Below the pieces are notes generated by a model that was given only the letters and a program-made list of their open reading frames with translations, searched no databases and had not been told where the DNA came from. A stretch of 64,000 nt of DNA, taken from NCBI RefSeq assembly GCF_023634655.1, contig NZ_JAMKMS010000007.1, positions 62,001-126,000 on the forward strand. The letters run 5' to 3'. The position numbers were made by a program, and so were the translations under genes. The stretch comes from Vibrio methylphosphonaticus. GTDB taxonomy: Bacteria > Pseudomonadota > Gammaproteobacteria > Enterobacterales > Vibrionaceae. Positions 1 through 9,944 of this stretch are shown here, in pieces; positions within the stretch are counted from its first letter, which is position 1; every line of letters begins with the position of its first letter.

Positions 1-13
1 TTACACAATTGCT

Positions 14-44
14 AAAAAACCTGCCCACAGTGGCAGGTTTTTTT
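14..44 (+). terminator. Rho-independent terminator of an upstream gene
   Basis: CCTGCC and GGCAGG form a stem around a 6-nt loop, with a run of seven T after it and six A before it, so it could work in both directions. It ends a gene that lies outside the window and insulates the iron-transport operon. Confidence 0.8.
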
Positions 45-55
45 ATATCAGATCA

Positions 56-106
56 TTGTTTTCTGGACGTAGATGAATATAATAACGCAACTGATAAACG
101 TTCTCA
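56..106 (+). promoter_or_regulatory. Promoter of the iron transporter with Fur-like box
   Basis: A TTGTTT -35 element (56-61) and a perfect TATAAT -10 element (78-83) are 16 bp apart. TGATAAACGTTCTCA (92-106) fits the 7-1-7 Fur pattern TGATAAT-N-ATTATCA at 11 of 14 informative positions and lies at the expected transcription start. Inference: iron-loaded Fur represses fbpABC. An AAAGGAA ribosome-binding site precedes the ATG at 130. Confidence 0.6.
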
Positions 107-129
107 TTTTAAATTAAAGGAACTAAATA

Positions 130-1140
130 ATGAAAAAACTGCTAGCCCTATCAGCAATCGCCGCAGGTTTTGCGGCTCCAGCAATGGCTGCTGAAGAAGT
201 CAACGTTTACTCTTACCGTCAACCGTTTCTTGTTGAGCCGATGTTCAATGAGTTTACTAAAGAGACTGGTATTAAGGTCAATGTAAAGTTTGCTAAAAAA
301 GGCTTAGCAGAGAAGCTTCAACAAGAGGGCGAATATAGCCCAGCTGATGTAGTGTTAACCACCGACATTAGCCGCCTTGCTGAACTCACAGATAAAGATG
401 TGGTTCAAGCTGTTGAAAGCGACGTTATCAATGCCAACGTTCCTGCACAATATCGTGACAAAGAAAATGAATGGTTTGCTCTTACATTGCGTACTCGTAA
501 TGTTTATTCATCAAAAGACCGTGTAGGCAAGCTTGGTGAAGACTTTAACTACGCTGATTTGGCGAACCCAGAGTACAAAGGTAAAATCTGTACTCGTAGT
601 GGTAAGCACCCTTATAACGTCTCTTTGGTTTCTTCAATGATCGCCCACCATGGTGAAGCGGAAACGAAAGCTTGGCTAGAAGGCGTGAAGTCTAACTTGG
701 CTCGCAAGCCTCAAGGTAACGATCGTGGTCAAGTAAAAGCGATTAAAGAAGGCCTTTGTGATGTATCACTAGGTAATAGCTACTACCTAGGCAAAATGGT
801 TAACGACAAAGAACAAAAAGAATGGGCAGATGCGGTTTACATCAACTTCCCGAATCAAAAATCGGAAGGCACGCATGTAAACGTCAGCGGTATGGCGATG
901 GCGAAATACGCGCCAAACCAAGAAAATGCTCTTAAATTAATGGAGTTCTTAACGGATACTACAGCACAGCAAATGTACGCAGAAGTGAACTATGAGTACC
1001 CTGTTAAAGAGGGTGTGAAGCGTTCGGAATTAGTTGAATCATGGGGCGACTATAAAGCCGACACGGTTTCACTTGATGACATCGCTGGTTATCATAATGC
1101 GGCAATCAAATTGTTAGATGAAGTTAAGTTCGACCTTTAA
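130..1140 (+). CDS. fbpA: Periplasmic iron(III)-binding protein of ABC transporter
   Basis: Solute-binding protein of the FbpA/FutA class that carries ferric iron across the periplasm to the FbpBC membrane complex. The 336-aa protein starts with a Sec signal peptide (Lys-Lys, hydrophobic stretch, cleavage after AMA near residue 21). The mature part begins with the VNVYSYRQ segment typical of ferric-binding proteins, and the GNSYYLGK segment carries the adjacent tyrosines used by this family as iron ligands. It is the first gene of a three-gene operon, behind a Fur-like promoter, and a small hairpin separates it from fbpB, which should favour higher expression of the binding protein. The same three genes sit next to the chitin operon in V. 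cholerae. The substrate is inferred from the family. Confidence 0.88.
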   Translation: MKKLLALSAIAAGFAAPAMAAEEVNVYSYRQPFLVEPMFNEFTKETGIKVNVKFAKKGLAEKLQQEGEYSPADVVLTTDISRLAELTDKDVVQAVESDVINANVPAQYRDKENEWFALTLRTRNVYSSKDRVGKLGEDFNYADLANPEYKGKICTRSGKHPYNVSLVSSMIAHHGEAETKAWLEGVKSNLARKPQGNDRGQVKAIKEGLCDVSLGNSYYLGKMVNDKEQKEWADAVYINFPNQKSEGTHVNVSGMAMAKYAPNQENALKLMEFLTDTTAQQMYAEVNYEYPVKEGVKRSELVESWGDYKADTVSLDDIAGYHNAAIKLLDEVKFDL

Positions 1141-1148
1141 TCGGTAAA

Positions 1149-1167
1149 AAGGGGTATAATGCCCCTT
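1149..1167 (+). promoter_or_regulatory. Intercistronic hairpin between fbpA and fbpB
   Basis: AAGGGG and CCCCTT form a 6-bp stem nine bases after the fbpA stop, with no clear T tract. It probably stabilises the fbpA message or partly attenuates transcription into fbpB. Confidence 0.45.
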
Positions 1168-1224
1168 ATTGAATTCCGGTTACTGAACATCTCGACTCTG
1201 TGTCGCCTGATGTATGTTTAGGCA

Positions 1225-2850
1225 ATGAAAGAAAAAAATGCAGTTTGGAAAACCAGTAGTGGGGTGTTAACCCTGCTACTGGTTTTGCCTATTATAGCGA
1301 TCTTCTATACAGCACTTGGTGAAACAAGTGATATCTTCTCGCACCTAATAAATACGGTGATGCCCACTTACACCATCAATACCGTACTTCTTGTTGTGGG
1401 TGTATTGATACTTTCTCTTATTCTTGGTGTCCCGAGCGCGTGGTTTATGGCCATGTGTAAGTTGCCGTCAGAGAAAGTACTGCAATGGGCCCTGGTGCTT
1501 CCTCTCGCAATGCCTGGCTATATTATCGGTTATATTTTTACCGATTGGTTTGATTTTGCAGGTCCCGTTCAAATCTGGTTAAGACAACTATTTGACTGGG
1601 GAGTCGGCGACTACTGGTTCCCTGATATTAGAACCGTTGGTGGTGCCACGGTGGTATTGTCACTCGTTCTCTACCCGTATGTATACCTTCTATGCCGCGC
1701 GGCGTTTATGGAGCAGAATGTCTCGCTATTGCAATCGGCTAGGTTGTTAAAGTGCACACCATTTGAAAGTTTTTGGCGCATTTCGCTACCATTGGCTCGT
1801 CCTTCTATTGCGGTGGGGCTGTCTCTGGTGGCAATGGAAACCATCGGCGACTTTGGAACGGTCAGCTATTTTGCGGTGAATACCCTTACGACCGCGGTGT
1901 ATGATACTTGGCTTGGTTATTCTAGCCTAAGTGCTGCAGCCAAAATATCCGCATTAATGATGATGGTGATAGTGTTGCTATTAGGCGCGGAGCGATACAG
2001 CCGACGTCGTCAAAAACTGTTTCAAAGTCAATATAATAGCCATGAAGACTTTCGCTATATTCTTAAAGGTTGGAAAAAGTGGCTGGCCGTCATTTGGTGT
2101 TGGGGGCTCGTGTCTATTGCCTTTATTTTCCCGCTTGGTCAGTTGGTTATTTATGCCTATAAGTATTTTGCTCAAAGCTGGACACCTGAATTTCAAATTT
2201 ACGCAATGAACAGCCTCAAAGTGTCCATCATTGCTGCTGTGTTTGCCGTTGCTATCGCGATTGTGGTGAATTTTAATCGTCGCTTGGCATCGAATACATC
2301 TAGCCAAGTCTTCATGAGAGCCAGTTCATTAGGCTATGCGGTTCCGGGTACGGTATTGGCTATTGGTGTGATGGTGCCTGTGCTATTCATGGATCATGCG
2401 ATTAATGACTTTGCCGTTTGGATGGAATGGAAGCGCCCTGGATTGTTGTTCTCTGGCTCTATGTTTGCGATTGTTTTTGCAATGGTGGTACGTTTCTCAG
2501 CGGTAGCGATTGGTAGTATCGAAACCAGTTTAAGCAAGGTGTCACCTTCACTAGATATGGCATCACGTACGATGGGCTGCAAGCAAAACCAGATGTTGGC
2601 GCGGGTACATTTTCCTTTGATTAAGCGCGGGATTTTGATAGCTGGTCTTTTGGTGTTTATTGAGTCGATGAAAGAGCTTAATGCCGCGTTGTTATTACGA
2701 CCATTTAATTTCGAAACACTCGCAACTTACGTTTACAATTTTGCCTCTGATGAGCATTTAGAGTTGGCGGCGATGCCAGCGGTTTTATTAGTCTTAGTTG
2801 GGCTTATCCCTCTCATCATTGTTAATCGATCTTTGGAGCAACCTCACTAA
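1225..2850 (+). CDS. fbpB: Iron(III) ABC transporter, fused two-domain permease
   Basis: Inner-membrane permease of the ferric-iron importer. At 541 aa it is about twice the size of a single permease domain and, as in the FbpB/ThiP class, carries two BPD_transp_1 halves with about twelve membrane segments in total. EAA-type loops that dock on the ATPase are visible near residues 175-195 (RLLKCTPFESFWRISLPLA) and 440-465 (RTMGCKQNQMLARVHFPL). The start ATG lies 84 bp after fbpA and its ribosome-binding site is weak. The stop codon overlaps the fbpC start by one base (TAATG), indicating translational coupling. Confidence 0.88.
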   Translation: MKEKNAVWKTSSGVLTLLLVLPIIAIFYTALGETSDIFSHLINTVMPTYTINTVLLVVGVLILSLILGVPSAWFMAMCKLPSEKVLQWALVLPLAMPGYIIGYIFTDWFDFAGPVQIWLRQLFDWGVGDYWFPDIRTVGGATVVLSLVLYPYVYLLCRAAFMEQNVSLLQSARLLKCTPFESFWRISLPLARPSIAVGLSLVAMETIGDFGTVSYFAVNTLTTAVYDTWLGYSSLSAAAKISALMMMVIVLLLGAERYSRRRQKLFQSQYNSHEDFRYILKGWKKWLAVIWCWGLVSIAFIFPLGQLVIYAYKYFAQSWTPEFQIYAMNSLKVSIIAAVFAVAIAIVVNFNRRLASNTSSQVFMRASSLGYAVPGTVLAIGVMVPVLFMDHAINDFAVWMEWKRPGLLFSGSMFAIVFAMVVRFSAVAIGSIETSLSKVSPSLDMASRTMGCKQNQMLARVHFPLIKRGILIAGLLVFIESMKELNAALLLRPFNFETLATYVYNFASDEHLELAAMPAVLLVLVGLIPLIIVNRSLEQPH

Positions 2851-3881
2851 TGACGACTGCGTTATCTATTGAAAATCTTTCTTGCCAATATGACTCTCAA
2901 ATGGTGTTGGAAGCGCTGTCGCTACAGGTAAACCATGGTGAGATTGTTTGTTTACTTGGCGCGAGTGGTTGTGGCAAAACCACGTTGTTAAAAGCGATAG
3001 CTGGTTTGCTGCCTTTATCTGGCGGGTTAATGACGCTAAATGAAAAAGTCATTGATGATGGTAAAACATGGTTACCACCAGAGCAGCGTAATATTGGTAT
3101 GATCTTCCAAGACTATGCGCTATTCCCACACCTGACGGTGGCAGAAAATGTCGCGTTTGGACTCAAGGGACAACCTAAAGAACAACAAGATTCTATTGTA
3201 GACGAAGCGCTTTCTCTTGTTCATCTTGACGCCTTTAAAGCTCGTTACCCACATCAACTTTCCGGTGGTCAGCAACAGCGCGTGGCGATTGCAAGAAGCT
3301 TAGCGTATAAGCCAGATTTACTGCTGCTCGATGAACCGTTCTCAAATATTGACACGCAAGTTCGTCATGAGTTGATTCGTGAGATCCGTAAGATATTTAA
3401 GAAGCAGGGTATTACGGCGATCTTTGTGACTCACAGTCGCGAAGAAGCGTTCGCTTTTGCCGATAAAATGGCAGTGATGAATGATGGTGTTATTGAGCAG
3501 TATGGCAGTGCATCAGAGCTCTATTTTTGCCCATCGAGCAAATTTGTTGCCGACTTTTTAGGGGGTGGCAGCTATCTTGAAGCGACGCATATTACCGCTT
3601 CAACCTTTGATACTGTACTAGGTCAGATTGCCGCGACCTCGTGTACGTTCATTGAGGAAGGTGAAAAGTGTCAGTTGTTGGTTCGACCACAACAGATCCA
3701 ATTGTCTTCTTCTGAGCAAAGCAGCATTAATGTTGTCGAGCAACAATTCATGGGTGACCACTGCCGCTATGTTGTTGATATAAAAGGTACGCGAGTACTG
3801 GCTACGTCAATGGAAGCATTGAATGTCGGTCAGAGTGTGGCGGTAAGTGTTGAATCTCAAGGAATTGTGGCTTTTAGCTAA
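2850..3881 (+). CDS. fbpC: Iron(III) ABC transporter ATP-binding protein
   Basis: Cytoplasmic ATPase driving ferric-iron import with FbpB. The 343-aa protein has a Walker A motif (GASGCGKTT, about residue 38), the ABC signature LSGGQQQRVAIA, a Walker B motif (LLLLDEPFSN) and the switch histidine in FVTHSREEA. The C-terminal ~100 residues form a TOBE-type regulatory domain as in FbpC/PotA/CysA. It is the last gene of the operon and converges with the chitin-utilisation operon on the other strand. Confidence 0.9.
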   Translation: MTTALSIENLSCQYDSQMVLEALSLQVNHGEIVCLLGASGCGKTTLLKAIAGLLPLSGGLMTLNEKVIDDGKTWLPPEQRNIGMIFQDYALFPHLTVAENVAFGLKGQPKEQQDSIVDEALSLVHLDAFKARYPHQLSGGQQQRVAIARSLAYKPDLLLLDEPFSNIDTQVRHELIREIRKIFKKQGITAIFVTHSREEAFAFADKMAVMNDGVIEQYGSASELYFCPSSKFVADFLGGGSYLEATHITASTFDTVLGQIAATSCTFIEEGEKCQLLVRPQQIQLSSSEQSSINVVEQQFMGDHCRYVVDIKGTRVLATSMEALNVGQSVAVSVESQGIVAFS

Positions 3882-3943
3882 GCGTTGATTCGTATAGCTT
3901 TTCACTGTGATGAACAAGGGGAAAGTCATACTTGTAGTACCGT

Positions 3944-3972
3944 CAAAAAAGCCCGATGAATACTCATCGGGC
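3944..3972 (-). terminator. Terminator of the chitin-utilisation operon
   Basis: GCCCGATGA and TCATCGGGC pair around a 4-nt loop. Read on the minus strand, the stem is followed by six T, so it terminates the long minus-strand operon. It may also slow read-through from fbpC on the plus strand. Confidence 0.8.
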
Positions 3973-4066
3973 AAAGATGTTCTCCACCTATAGGGAGTTC
4001 CTTGCTAGCCCATCACTTGGTAAGGCAAGTCCGTATAATAGGAAGCAAGGAGAAAGGTAACAGAGA

Positions 4067-5479
4067 CTACAACGACAAAAAGCCTTTCATCTGTTGAAGA
4101 ACATATTCAGCTTGATCTTTATCTTTCATTTCACAAAAAATTCGCAGCAATGGTTCGGTGCCTGAGAAGCGAGCGATGACCCAGCCACCATTCTTAAAGT
4201 AAACCTTAGCGCCATCGGCGTAACTCACTTTATCAATATCGTAGTCAAATTCAGGCAATTGCTTTTCGATATAGAGCTTATGGTACAAGCTATCTTTTTG
4301 TGAGGCTTTAAACGTACAATCACCTTCGGCGGTATAGGCGTAGCCATATTGACGGTAAATTTCGTCTAGAAGCTCTGAAAGCTTTTTACCAGTGACGCTT
4401 AGCATTTCTACCAATAAGCTGGAGGCGAACACGCCATCTTTACCTTTAATGTGGCCTCTAATGGTTAAACCGCCTGAGCTCTCCCCACCAATAAGTGAGT
4501 CGTCCGCTTCCATTTGAGCACTAATGTGCTTAAAGCCTACGGGAACCTCAAAGGCCTTTTGTCCATAATGTGCGGCGATCTTGTCGAGTAGATGGGTGGT
4601 GGCAATATTTCGAACCACCGAGCCAGTCCAGCCTTTATATTCAAGTAAGTAGTAGTACAGTAGCATCAAGACTTCGTTAGGGTGAATGAAGTGACCTTTT
4701 TCATCAATGATGCCCAATCGGTCGGCATCACCATCGGTGCCGATACCGATATCATAGCCTTCAGCGGCAACTAGGTGCTTTAAGCGATAAAGCGTTGCGG
4801 CATTAGGGGATGGCATTAAGCCACCGAAGTCTGGATTTTTACCATCGTTAATCACATCAACATCGCATCGACCATTGATTAATACTGTTTGTAGGGCGTT
4901 CTTAGCCACGCCGAACATAGGATCAATGAGCACTCGTAAATTGGCTTGCTTGATCGCATCAATATCAATGAGGTCGATAATTGAATCGACAAACTGATTC
5001 ATTGGGTTGATCTCAATGATCTTGTTTTGTTGCACCGCGAGTTCAAAGTCGAGGCGTTGGATCTGATCGTTTGTTAACGTAGCGATCTGAGACTCGATCT
5101 TTTCTGTGATGATCTCATCAGCATCTCGACCACCTTCGATAAACACTTTCACACCATTGTAATCGGCAGGGTTGTGGGAGGCGGTGATGCACGCGGAATA
5201 GGCGCAGCCCATGTGCTTAGCCTGATACATGACGATCGGGGTTGGCACAAATTTATTGATGAAGCTAACCGGAATATCATTTCCAGCGAGTACTTCGGCA
5301 AACCATTGACCGGCTTTGTCAGATAAAAAACGTCGGTCGTAGCCGATGACGAAACCTTTATCCGCGACCCCTTCGTGGTTAATAATATTAGCTAAAGCCT
5401 GGGCCACAATCCTGACGTTGTCGCGGGTAAATTCCTCACCAATAAAGGCACGCCAACCGCCGGTACCAAATTTAATCAT
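4067..5479 (-). CDS. Phosphohexomutase, probable GlcNAc-1-P mutase
   Basis: Alpha-D-phosphohexomutase family, 470 aa. The phosphoserine loop TASHNPADYNG (Ser101), the metal-binding loop GTDGDADRLG, the sugar-binding loop GGESSGG and the C-terminal phosphate-binding RFSGTEPLLRI are all present, so the enzyme should be active. It is the last gene of the chitin operon, directly after chitobiose phosphorylase. Its inferred job is to convert the GlcNAc-1-phosphate made by ChbP into GlcNAc-6-phosphate for NagA/NagB. Homologues are often annotated as phosphomannomutase or phosphoglucomutase; the substrate is inferred from position. A good ribosome-binding site (AGGAGAG) precedes the ATG. Confidence 0.85.
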   Translation of the reverse strand: MIKFGTGGWRAFIGEEFTRDNVRIVAQALANIINHEGVADKGFVIGYDRRFLSDKAGQWFAEVLAGNDIPVSFINKFVPTPIVMYQAKHMGCAYSACITASHNPADYNGVKVFIEGGRDADEIITEKIESQIATLTNDQIQRLDFELAVQQNKIIEINPMNQFVDSIIDLIDIDAIKQANLRVLIDPMFGVAKNALQTVLINGRCDVDVINDGKNPDFGGLMPSPNAATLYRLKHLVAAEGYDIGIGTDGDADRLGIIDEKGHFIHPNEVLMLLYYYLLEYKGWTGSVVRNIATTHLLDKIAAHYGQKAFEVPVGFKHISAQMEADDSLIGGESSGGLTIRGHIKGKDGVFASSLLVEMLSVTGKKLSELLDEIYRQYGYAYTAEGDCTFKASQKDSLYHKLYIEKQLPEFDYDIDKVSYADGAKVYFKNGGWVIARFSGTEPLLRIFCEMKDKDQAEYVLQQMKGFLSL

Positions 5480-5538
5480 AATGCTCTCCTAACGAGCTCC
5501 GAAGAACTCGTATTGATAGTTCGTCCTTGGGGTGAGAA

Positions 5539-7944
5539 TTAGCCTAGAACCACACGGATGTGGTTGATGGTTCCCGGTTGTTGAGGGGCAACAGCTCCGG
5601 TCATGTCTATGCCATTTAGCGTCATGGTTTTTACCCCTTTACTGACGTTGTTTGGGTTTTCAACGGTGATGTGATAAGTCGCGTCACGCCACTCTCTTGT
5701 GACTTTAAAACTTGGCCAATCTGTCGGAATACATGGGTCGACAATGAGCCCTTCAAAGCTGAGGCGAACGCCTAATATATAATTAGTGGCGGCGTAGTAC
5801 GCCCAGCCTGAAGTACCTGTTAGCCAAGGGTGGTTGGCACGACCGTGATCTTGATGATCGCGTCCCATGACAAACTGCACATATGAGTAGGGTTCAGTGA
5901 TGCGGGTTTCGATATTATTGTTTTGATTGTACGGGTTAAGCGAGTCGTAGAACTTCATCGCTTGATCACCACGACCGAGTTTCGCTTCCGCTACCCAAGC
6001 CCATGGGTTGGGGTGAGAAAAAATAGCGCCATTTTCTTTCACGCCTTGATAAACACGGGTCACGAAACCAATGTCATCATTGGGAGTCGCAAAAGACGGG
6101 GCGTTGAGGTGCAGCCCGTAATCGGAATACAAGTATTCATCAACCGCATCCATCGCTTTTTGACCGCGTTCTTCACTAACCGCGCCTGATATAACCGCCC
6201 AAGTATTTGACTCTAAGTGCACCTTTCCTTCGATTTGCTCATTGGTGCCGACTTTGTCCCCATTTTTGGTGATACCACGGATATACCAACCCCCGTCGTC
6301 ATCCCAAAGGTGAGTTTCACACGCATCTTGAACTTTCTTCGCCATCGCTTCATAGCAAGCGACATCGCTCGGTTTGTCGAGGTAATTGGCAAGGTCGACA
6401 AACTCTTGCAACGCCCAGTAGTGTAAGAAAGCCACCATAGAAGACTCACCACCGCCGAGATTTAAACAATCGTTCCAATCTGCTCGAAGCCCTTTGGCAA
6501 TGCCCGTCGCGCCAACATGTTTATCCGTGAAATCTAACGCCGCTTTCATATGGTCGTAGACGGTCGCATTGCCACCGTCAGCGTATGGGATGACTTCATT
6601 AAAGAAGCTGGTTTCACCGGTTTCCATGACATAGCGGCAAATGGTTGGGATCAACCATAGGTGATCATCAGAGCAGGTATCGGCAATACCATGGATCTTA
6701 TCTTCGTCACTCGGAGTTGGCACCACGGTTGGAGATTTTGATGGCTCAACATCGACTTTCTCTGGATCAAACCAATCTGGATCAAAGAGGTGTAAGCCAT
6801 AGCCGGCTTTAACTTGCCCTCGAAGTAAGTCGACAATACGCTTTTTCGTCATTTCAGGGTTCGAATGTGGTACTGCCATCGCATCTTGGGCGGTGTCTCG
6901 GTATCCCAGCCCGGTACGTCCACCAACTTCGATAAAGGAAGCAAATCGCGACCAAACGACACAGGTTTCTGCTTGGTATAACGTCCAAGCATTGAGCATG
7001 GTATCAAGCCCCTCATTTGGAGATGTGACTTGGAATTTTGCGCAGCGTTCATCCCAGTGCATCTTAATTGCGGCGAAGGCTTTATCCACTTCCTTTAGGT
7101 CTTGGTACTTGTCACGCAGCCGAGCACCATTGCCTTTACCAATACCAAGCACGTAGGCAAAGCGAACTTCTTCTCCGGGCTGAATAGTGAATTGTTTATG
7201 AAGCGAACCACAGTGGTTGTAGCAAGTTTGTACATGGTTTGAACACTGCCCGCGCTCGACGGCGATTGGGTTTGATTCATCTCGGTATAGACCTAAGAAG
7301 CTGTCTCGTTGACCATCGTAGCTATCAGGTTCAAAGGTTGAAGCAAGATAATAGAACCCTTCTTTCTCATCGGTGTTATAGAAAAGATCGTACTCGATCA
7401 CACCGTCTTGATACTCAGTTCCGGCAGAGTAGAGCGACATTTGATGATTCTGGTTGTCTGAGGCAATGTGACTAAAAGAGAACTCAACAAAAGAAAAGGT
7501 ACTGATTGTGCGTGGCTTATTGCTGGTATTACGCAGTACCACATCCCATACTTCGGCATCTTCCCCTTTAGGGATGAAAAGCGTTTTTGTCGCTTCGATA
7601 CCGTTGTAATCACATTTAAATTTTGAGTAAGACAGCCCATGACGCACTTCGTATTGCGCTTCTTCCAAGCTTTTTGCAACTGGTTGCCAAGAGATTGACC
7701 AATAATCGCCGGTTTCATCATCTCTTAAATAAACGTAGTGTCCTGGCCTATCAAACGTCGCATTAGGGCGAAATTTAGTGACACGATTATATTCAGGAGA
7801 ATTGTAAAATGAATACCCCCCAGCATTGTGAGAGATCACGGTACAGAACTTTTCGGTGCCAAGATAATTGGTCCACGGTGCTGGAACATCTGGGCGAGTG
7901 ATAACATATTCACGGTTGTCGTTATCGAAGTAGCCGTATTGCAT
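5539..7944 (-). CDS. chbP: N,N'-diacetylchitobiose phosphorylase (GH94)
   Basis: Cytoplasmic enzyme that splits imported (GlcNAc)2 with phosphate into GlcNAc-1-phosphate and GlcNAc, saving one ATP. The 801-aa length equals that of the characterised Vibrio chitobiose phosphorylases. The sequence runs from an N-terminal beta-sandwich domain through the (alpha/alpha)6 barrel; the barrel motif RADWND places an aspartate at residue 492, the position of the catalytic acid known from V. proteolyticus. There is no signal peptide, as expected for an intracellular enzyme. It lies between the GH20 hexosaminidase and the phosphohexomutase that uses its product. Confidence 0.93.
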   Translation of the reverse strand: MQYGYFDNDNREYVITRPDVPAPWTNYLGTEKFCTVISHNAGGYSFYNSPEYNRVTKFRPNATFDRPGHYVYLRDDETGDYWSISWQPVAKSLEEAQYEVRHGLSYSKFKCDYNGIEATKTLFIPKGEDAEVWDVVLRNTSNKPRTISTFSFVEFSFSHIASDNQNHQMSLYSAGTEYQDGVIEYDLFYNTDEKEGFYYLASTFEPDSYDGQRDSFLGLYRDESNPIAVERGQCSNHVQTCYNHCGSLHKQFTIQPGEEVRFAYVLGIGKGNGARLRDKYQDLKEVDKAFAAIKMHWDERCAKFQVTSPNEGLDTMLNAWTLYQAETCVVWSRFASFIEVGGRTGLGYRDTAQDAMAVPHSNPEMTKKRIVDLLRGQVKAGYGLHLFDPDWFDPEKVDVEPSKSPTVVPTPSDEDKIHGIADTCSDDHLWLIPTICRYVMETGETSFFNEVIPYADGGNATVYDHMKAALDFTDKHVGATGIAKGLRADWNDCLNLGGGESSMVAFLHYWALQEFVDLANYLDKPSDVACYEAMAKKVQDACETHLWDDDGGWYIRGITKNGDKVGTNEQIEGKVHLESNTWAVISGAVSEERGQKAMDAVDEYLYSDYGLHLNAPSFATPNDDIGFVTRVYQGVKENGAIFSHPNPWAWVAEAKLGRGDQAMKFYDSLNPYNQNNNIETRITEPYSYVQFVMGRDHQDHGRANHPWLTGTSGWAYYAATNYILGVRLSFEGLIVDPCIPTDWPSFKVTREWRDATYHITVENPNNVSKGVKTMTLNGIDMTGAVAPQQPGTINHIRVVLG

Positions 7945-8018
7945 GAGTATTTCCTTATAAACTTCTAATTATTCAGTGATAGGTACGCGATTTATAATCT
8001 GTCTCTGCGGAGAGGGGG

Positions 8019-9932
8019 TTATTCAGACCATGGGTGTCGATACCGGATGTTTTGTCTGTCGAGCAAGGCTAAATGGGGTTTAAGCCTTGCCAGAAAATTG
8101 GGGTAATCTTTACGCTTTTCTTGACACCAAGCGGTTTCAGCTAGCGCGAGTAAGCGCGGGAAAACCATGTAATCCAAACGGTCTTGATGAGTGACGATTT
8201 CGGTCCACAATGCGGCTTGAATGCCAAGAATGCGTTTCTTAACGGGGTCATCCCTATCGATGTCAGATAAGGGTTCGTATTGGTAAGCTTGCTCAAGAGA
8301 AATGACCGACGCCCAATCCACACCAGGTTCTTCACTCGCATAGTCTTGAGCCATATCGAGGTAGGTGTTTTGTCCCGGTTGCAGTACGACGTCGTAGCCC
8401 ATTTTTGCACAGTTGATCGCTGCTTCTTCGCTTAACCAAGAGTAGATAATGGTGTCTTTACTTACTTTGTTGCCAAAGTGCGCTTCTTCCCAACCTAACA
8501 TGCGTTTGCCTAGCGAGCGGAGCTTGTCTTCTGCATAGCGCAGCAAATGCCCTTGAAGTTCTTTGCTACTACTATAGCCATGAGTTTGCATCAGCTTTCT
8601 ACAGCTTGGGCTATTGACCCAAGAGCCAAGCGGGACTTCGTCTGCACCAATATGAAGGTAGGGTGCAGGAAAGAGTGCGGCGACTTCTTCTAGCACTGCA
8701 TCTAAAAACTGGTAAGTACCTGCTATCCCTGGAGATAAGGTGTTGTCGGTGTAGTGCTGGACGCTGCGATAAGTGGACTTATCCTCATGGTCAACTAGCA
8801 GGTGTGGCAAGGCTTTAATCGCGGCGCGACAATGGCCAGGAATATCAATCTCTGGAATGATTTGAATACCGCGTGCACTGGCAAATGCCACCACTTCTTT
8901 GATGTCGTTTTGCGAGTAGTAACCGCCGTATTTTTCTGAAATATGATGAAATTGAGGCTCAATCACTTCATCGGGCCCACGCCATGCGCCAATCGCTGTT
9001 AGCGCCGGAAGCGCTTTTATCTCAATGCGCCATCCCTCATCATCGGTTAGATGCCAATGAAAAGTATTGAGCTTGTAGTGTGCTAATAAGTTGATGAAGC
9101 GCTTAATCTCACTGACTGGCTGAAAGTGTCGAGCACTATCAAGCATGACGCCACGGTAAGAAAATCGCGGCTTATCTTGTATGGCGACAAATGGAACCAG
9201 CAGTGTTTGTCGAACCTCATCAAAGCGGCAAAGTTGCAATAACGTGCTCGCGGCATAGATAAATCCGGCGGTATCAGTGGCTTCAATGACTACGCCATCA
9301 TGGTTGATATTGAGTTTGTATTCTTCGCTGGCAAGTACAGGGCTGCGCTTAAAATGTACACCCTGTTGTCCAATCGACTTAGGTGTTATCGAAAATAGTC
9401 GCTCCACCTCTTCTTGCAGCCAAGCTGCCGCGTTTTTGTTGTCTGGATGATCCCATGAGATCTGGCTGTAACGAGTCAGTTCAAACTGACCCTCGGTGAA
9501 AGTGATGTTCTCCGGATGAGGGATGAGTTGATGTTTATGCGCGATGACATCCGGTACCACGGTGTGTTGATCGTAAGTGTGCTTAAGAACAATTGGCGAC
9601 ACACTGACCGCTTCCCTCGATAGTGAATCGGTGTCTAAATACGCTTCTTTAATCCCATCAGAAAGAAAGCGAAACGGTGCGGTTAAGATAGAAAACTCTA
9701 TATAGACATGGTGGTTGGAATAGAGCACCGAATCGGCAAGTTCAAGCGTACAAAAGCTGCCAACTTGCGTAAGGTGACCTGCGGAAATACTGGTAGGATC
9801 AATATAGCGATCAAAGGTAAAACTAAGGCGCCAAGGCGCGTAACTTTTCTCCGATAGATTATGCAATGTTAAACCAAAACGACTGCCTTTCTTGTGGCTG
9901 TCTAGTACGGCAATATCGACGCGAAAATCCAT
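8019..9932 (-). CDS. Intracellular beta-N-acetylhexosaminidase (GH20)
   Basis: Exo-enzyme that removes GlcNAc from the non-reducing end of chitooligosaccharides taken up by the cell. The 637-aa protein has an N-terminal ~120-residue domain, a GH20b-type domain (about 130-245) and the catalytic TIM barrel starting at SYRGVMLDSARHF. The catalytic Asp-Glu pair lies in HIGADEVP near residue 430, and HWHLTDDEGWR is the usual substrate-site motif. No signal peptide is visible, so it acts in the cytoplasm. It sits between gspK and chbP in the operon. Confidence 0.9.
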   Translation of the reverse strand: MDFRVDIAVLDSHKKGSRFGLTLHNLSEKSYAPWRLSFTFDRYIDPTSISAGHLTQVGSFCTLELADSVLYSNHHVYIEFSILTAPFRFLSDGIKEAYLDTDSLSREAVSVSPIVLKHTYDQHTVVPDVIAHKHQLIPHPENITFTEGQFELTRYSQISWDHPDNKNAAAWLQEEVERLFSITPKSIGQQGVHFKRSPVLASEEYKLNINHDGVVIEATDTAGFIYAASTLLQLCRFDEVRQTLLVPFVAIQDKPRFSYRGVMLDSARHFQPVSEIKRFINLLAHYKLNTFHWHLTDDEGWRIEIKALPALTAIGAWRGPDEVIEPQFHHISEKYGGYYSQNDIKEVVAFASARGIQIIPEIDIPGHCRAAIKALPHLLVDHEDKSTYRSVQHYTDNTLSPGIAGTYQFLDAVLEEVAALFPAPYLHIGADEVPLGSWVNSPSCRKLMQTHGYSSSKELQGHLLRYAEDKLRSLGKRMLGWEEAHFGNKVSKDTIIYSWLSEEAAINCAKMGYDVVLQPGQNTYLDMAQDYASEEPGVDWASVISLEQAYQYEPLSDIDRDDPVKKRILGIQAALWTEIVTHQDRLDYMVFPRLLALAETAWCQEKRKDYPNFLARLKPHLALLDRQNIRYRHPWSE

Positions 9933-9944
9933 ACTCGCCTCCCT

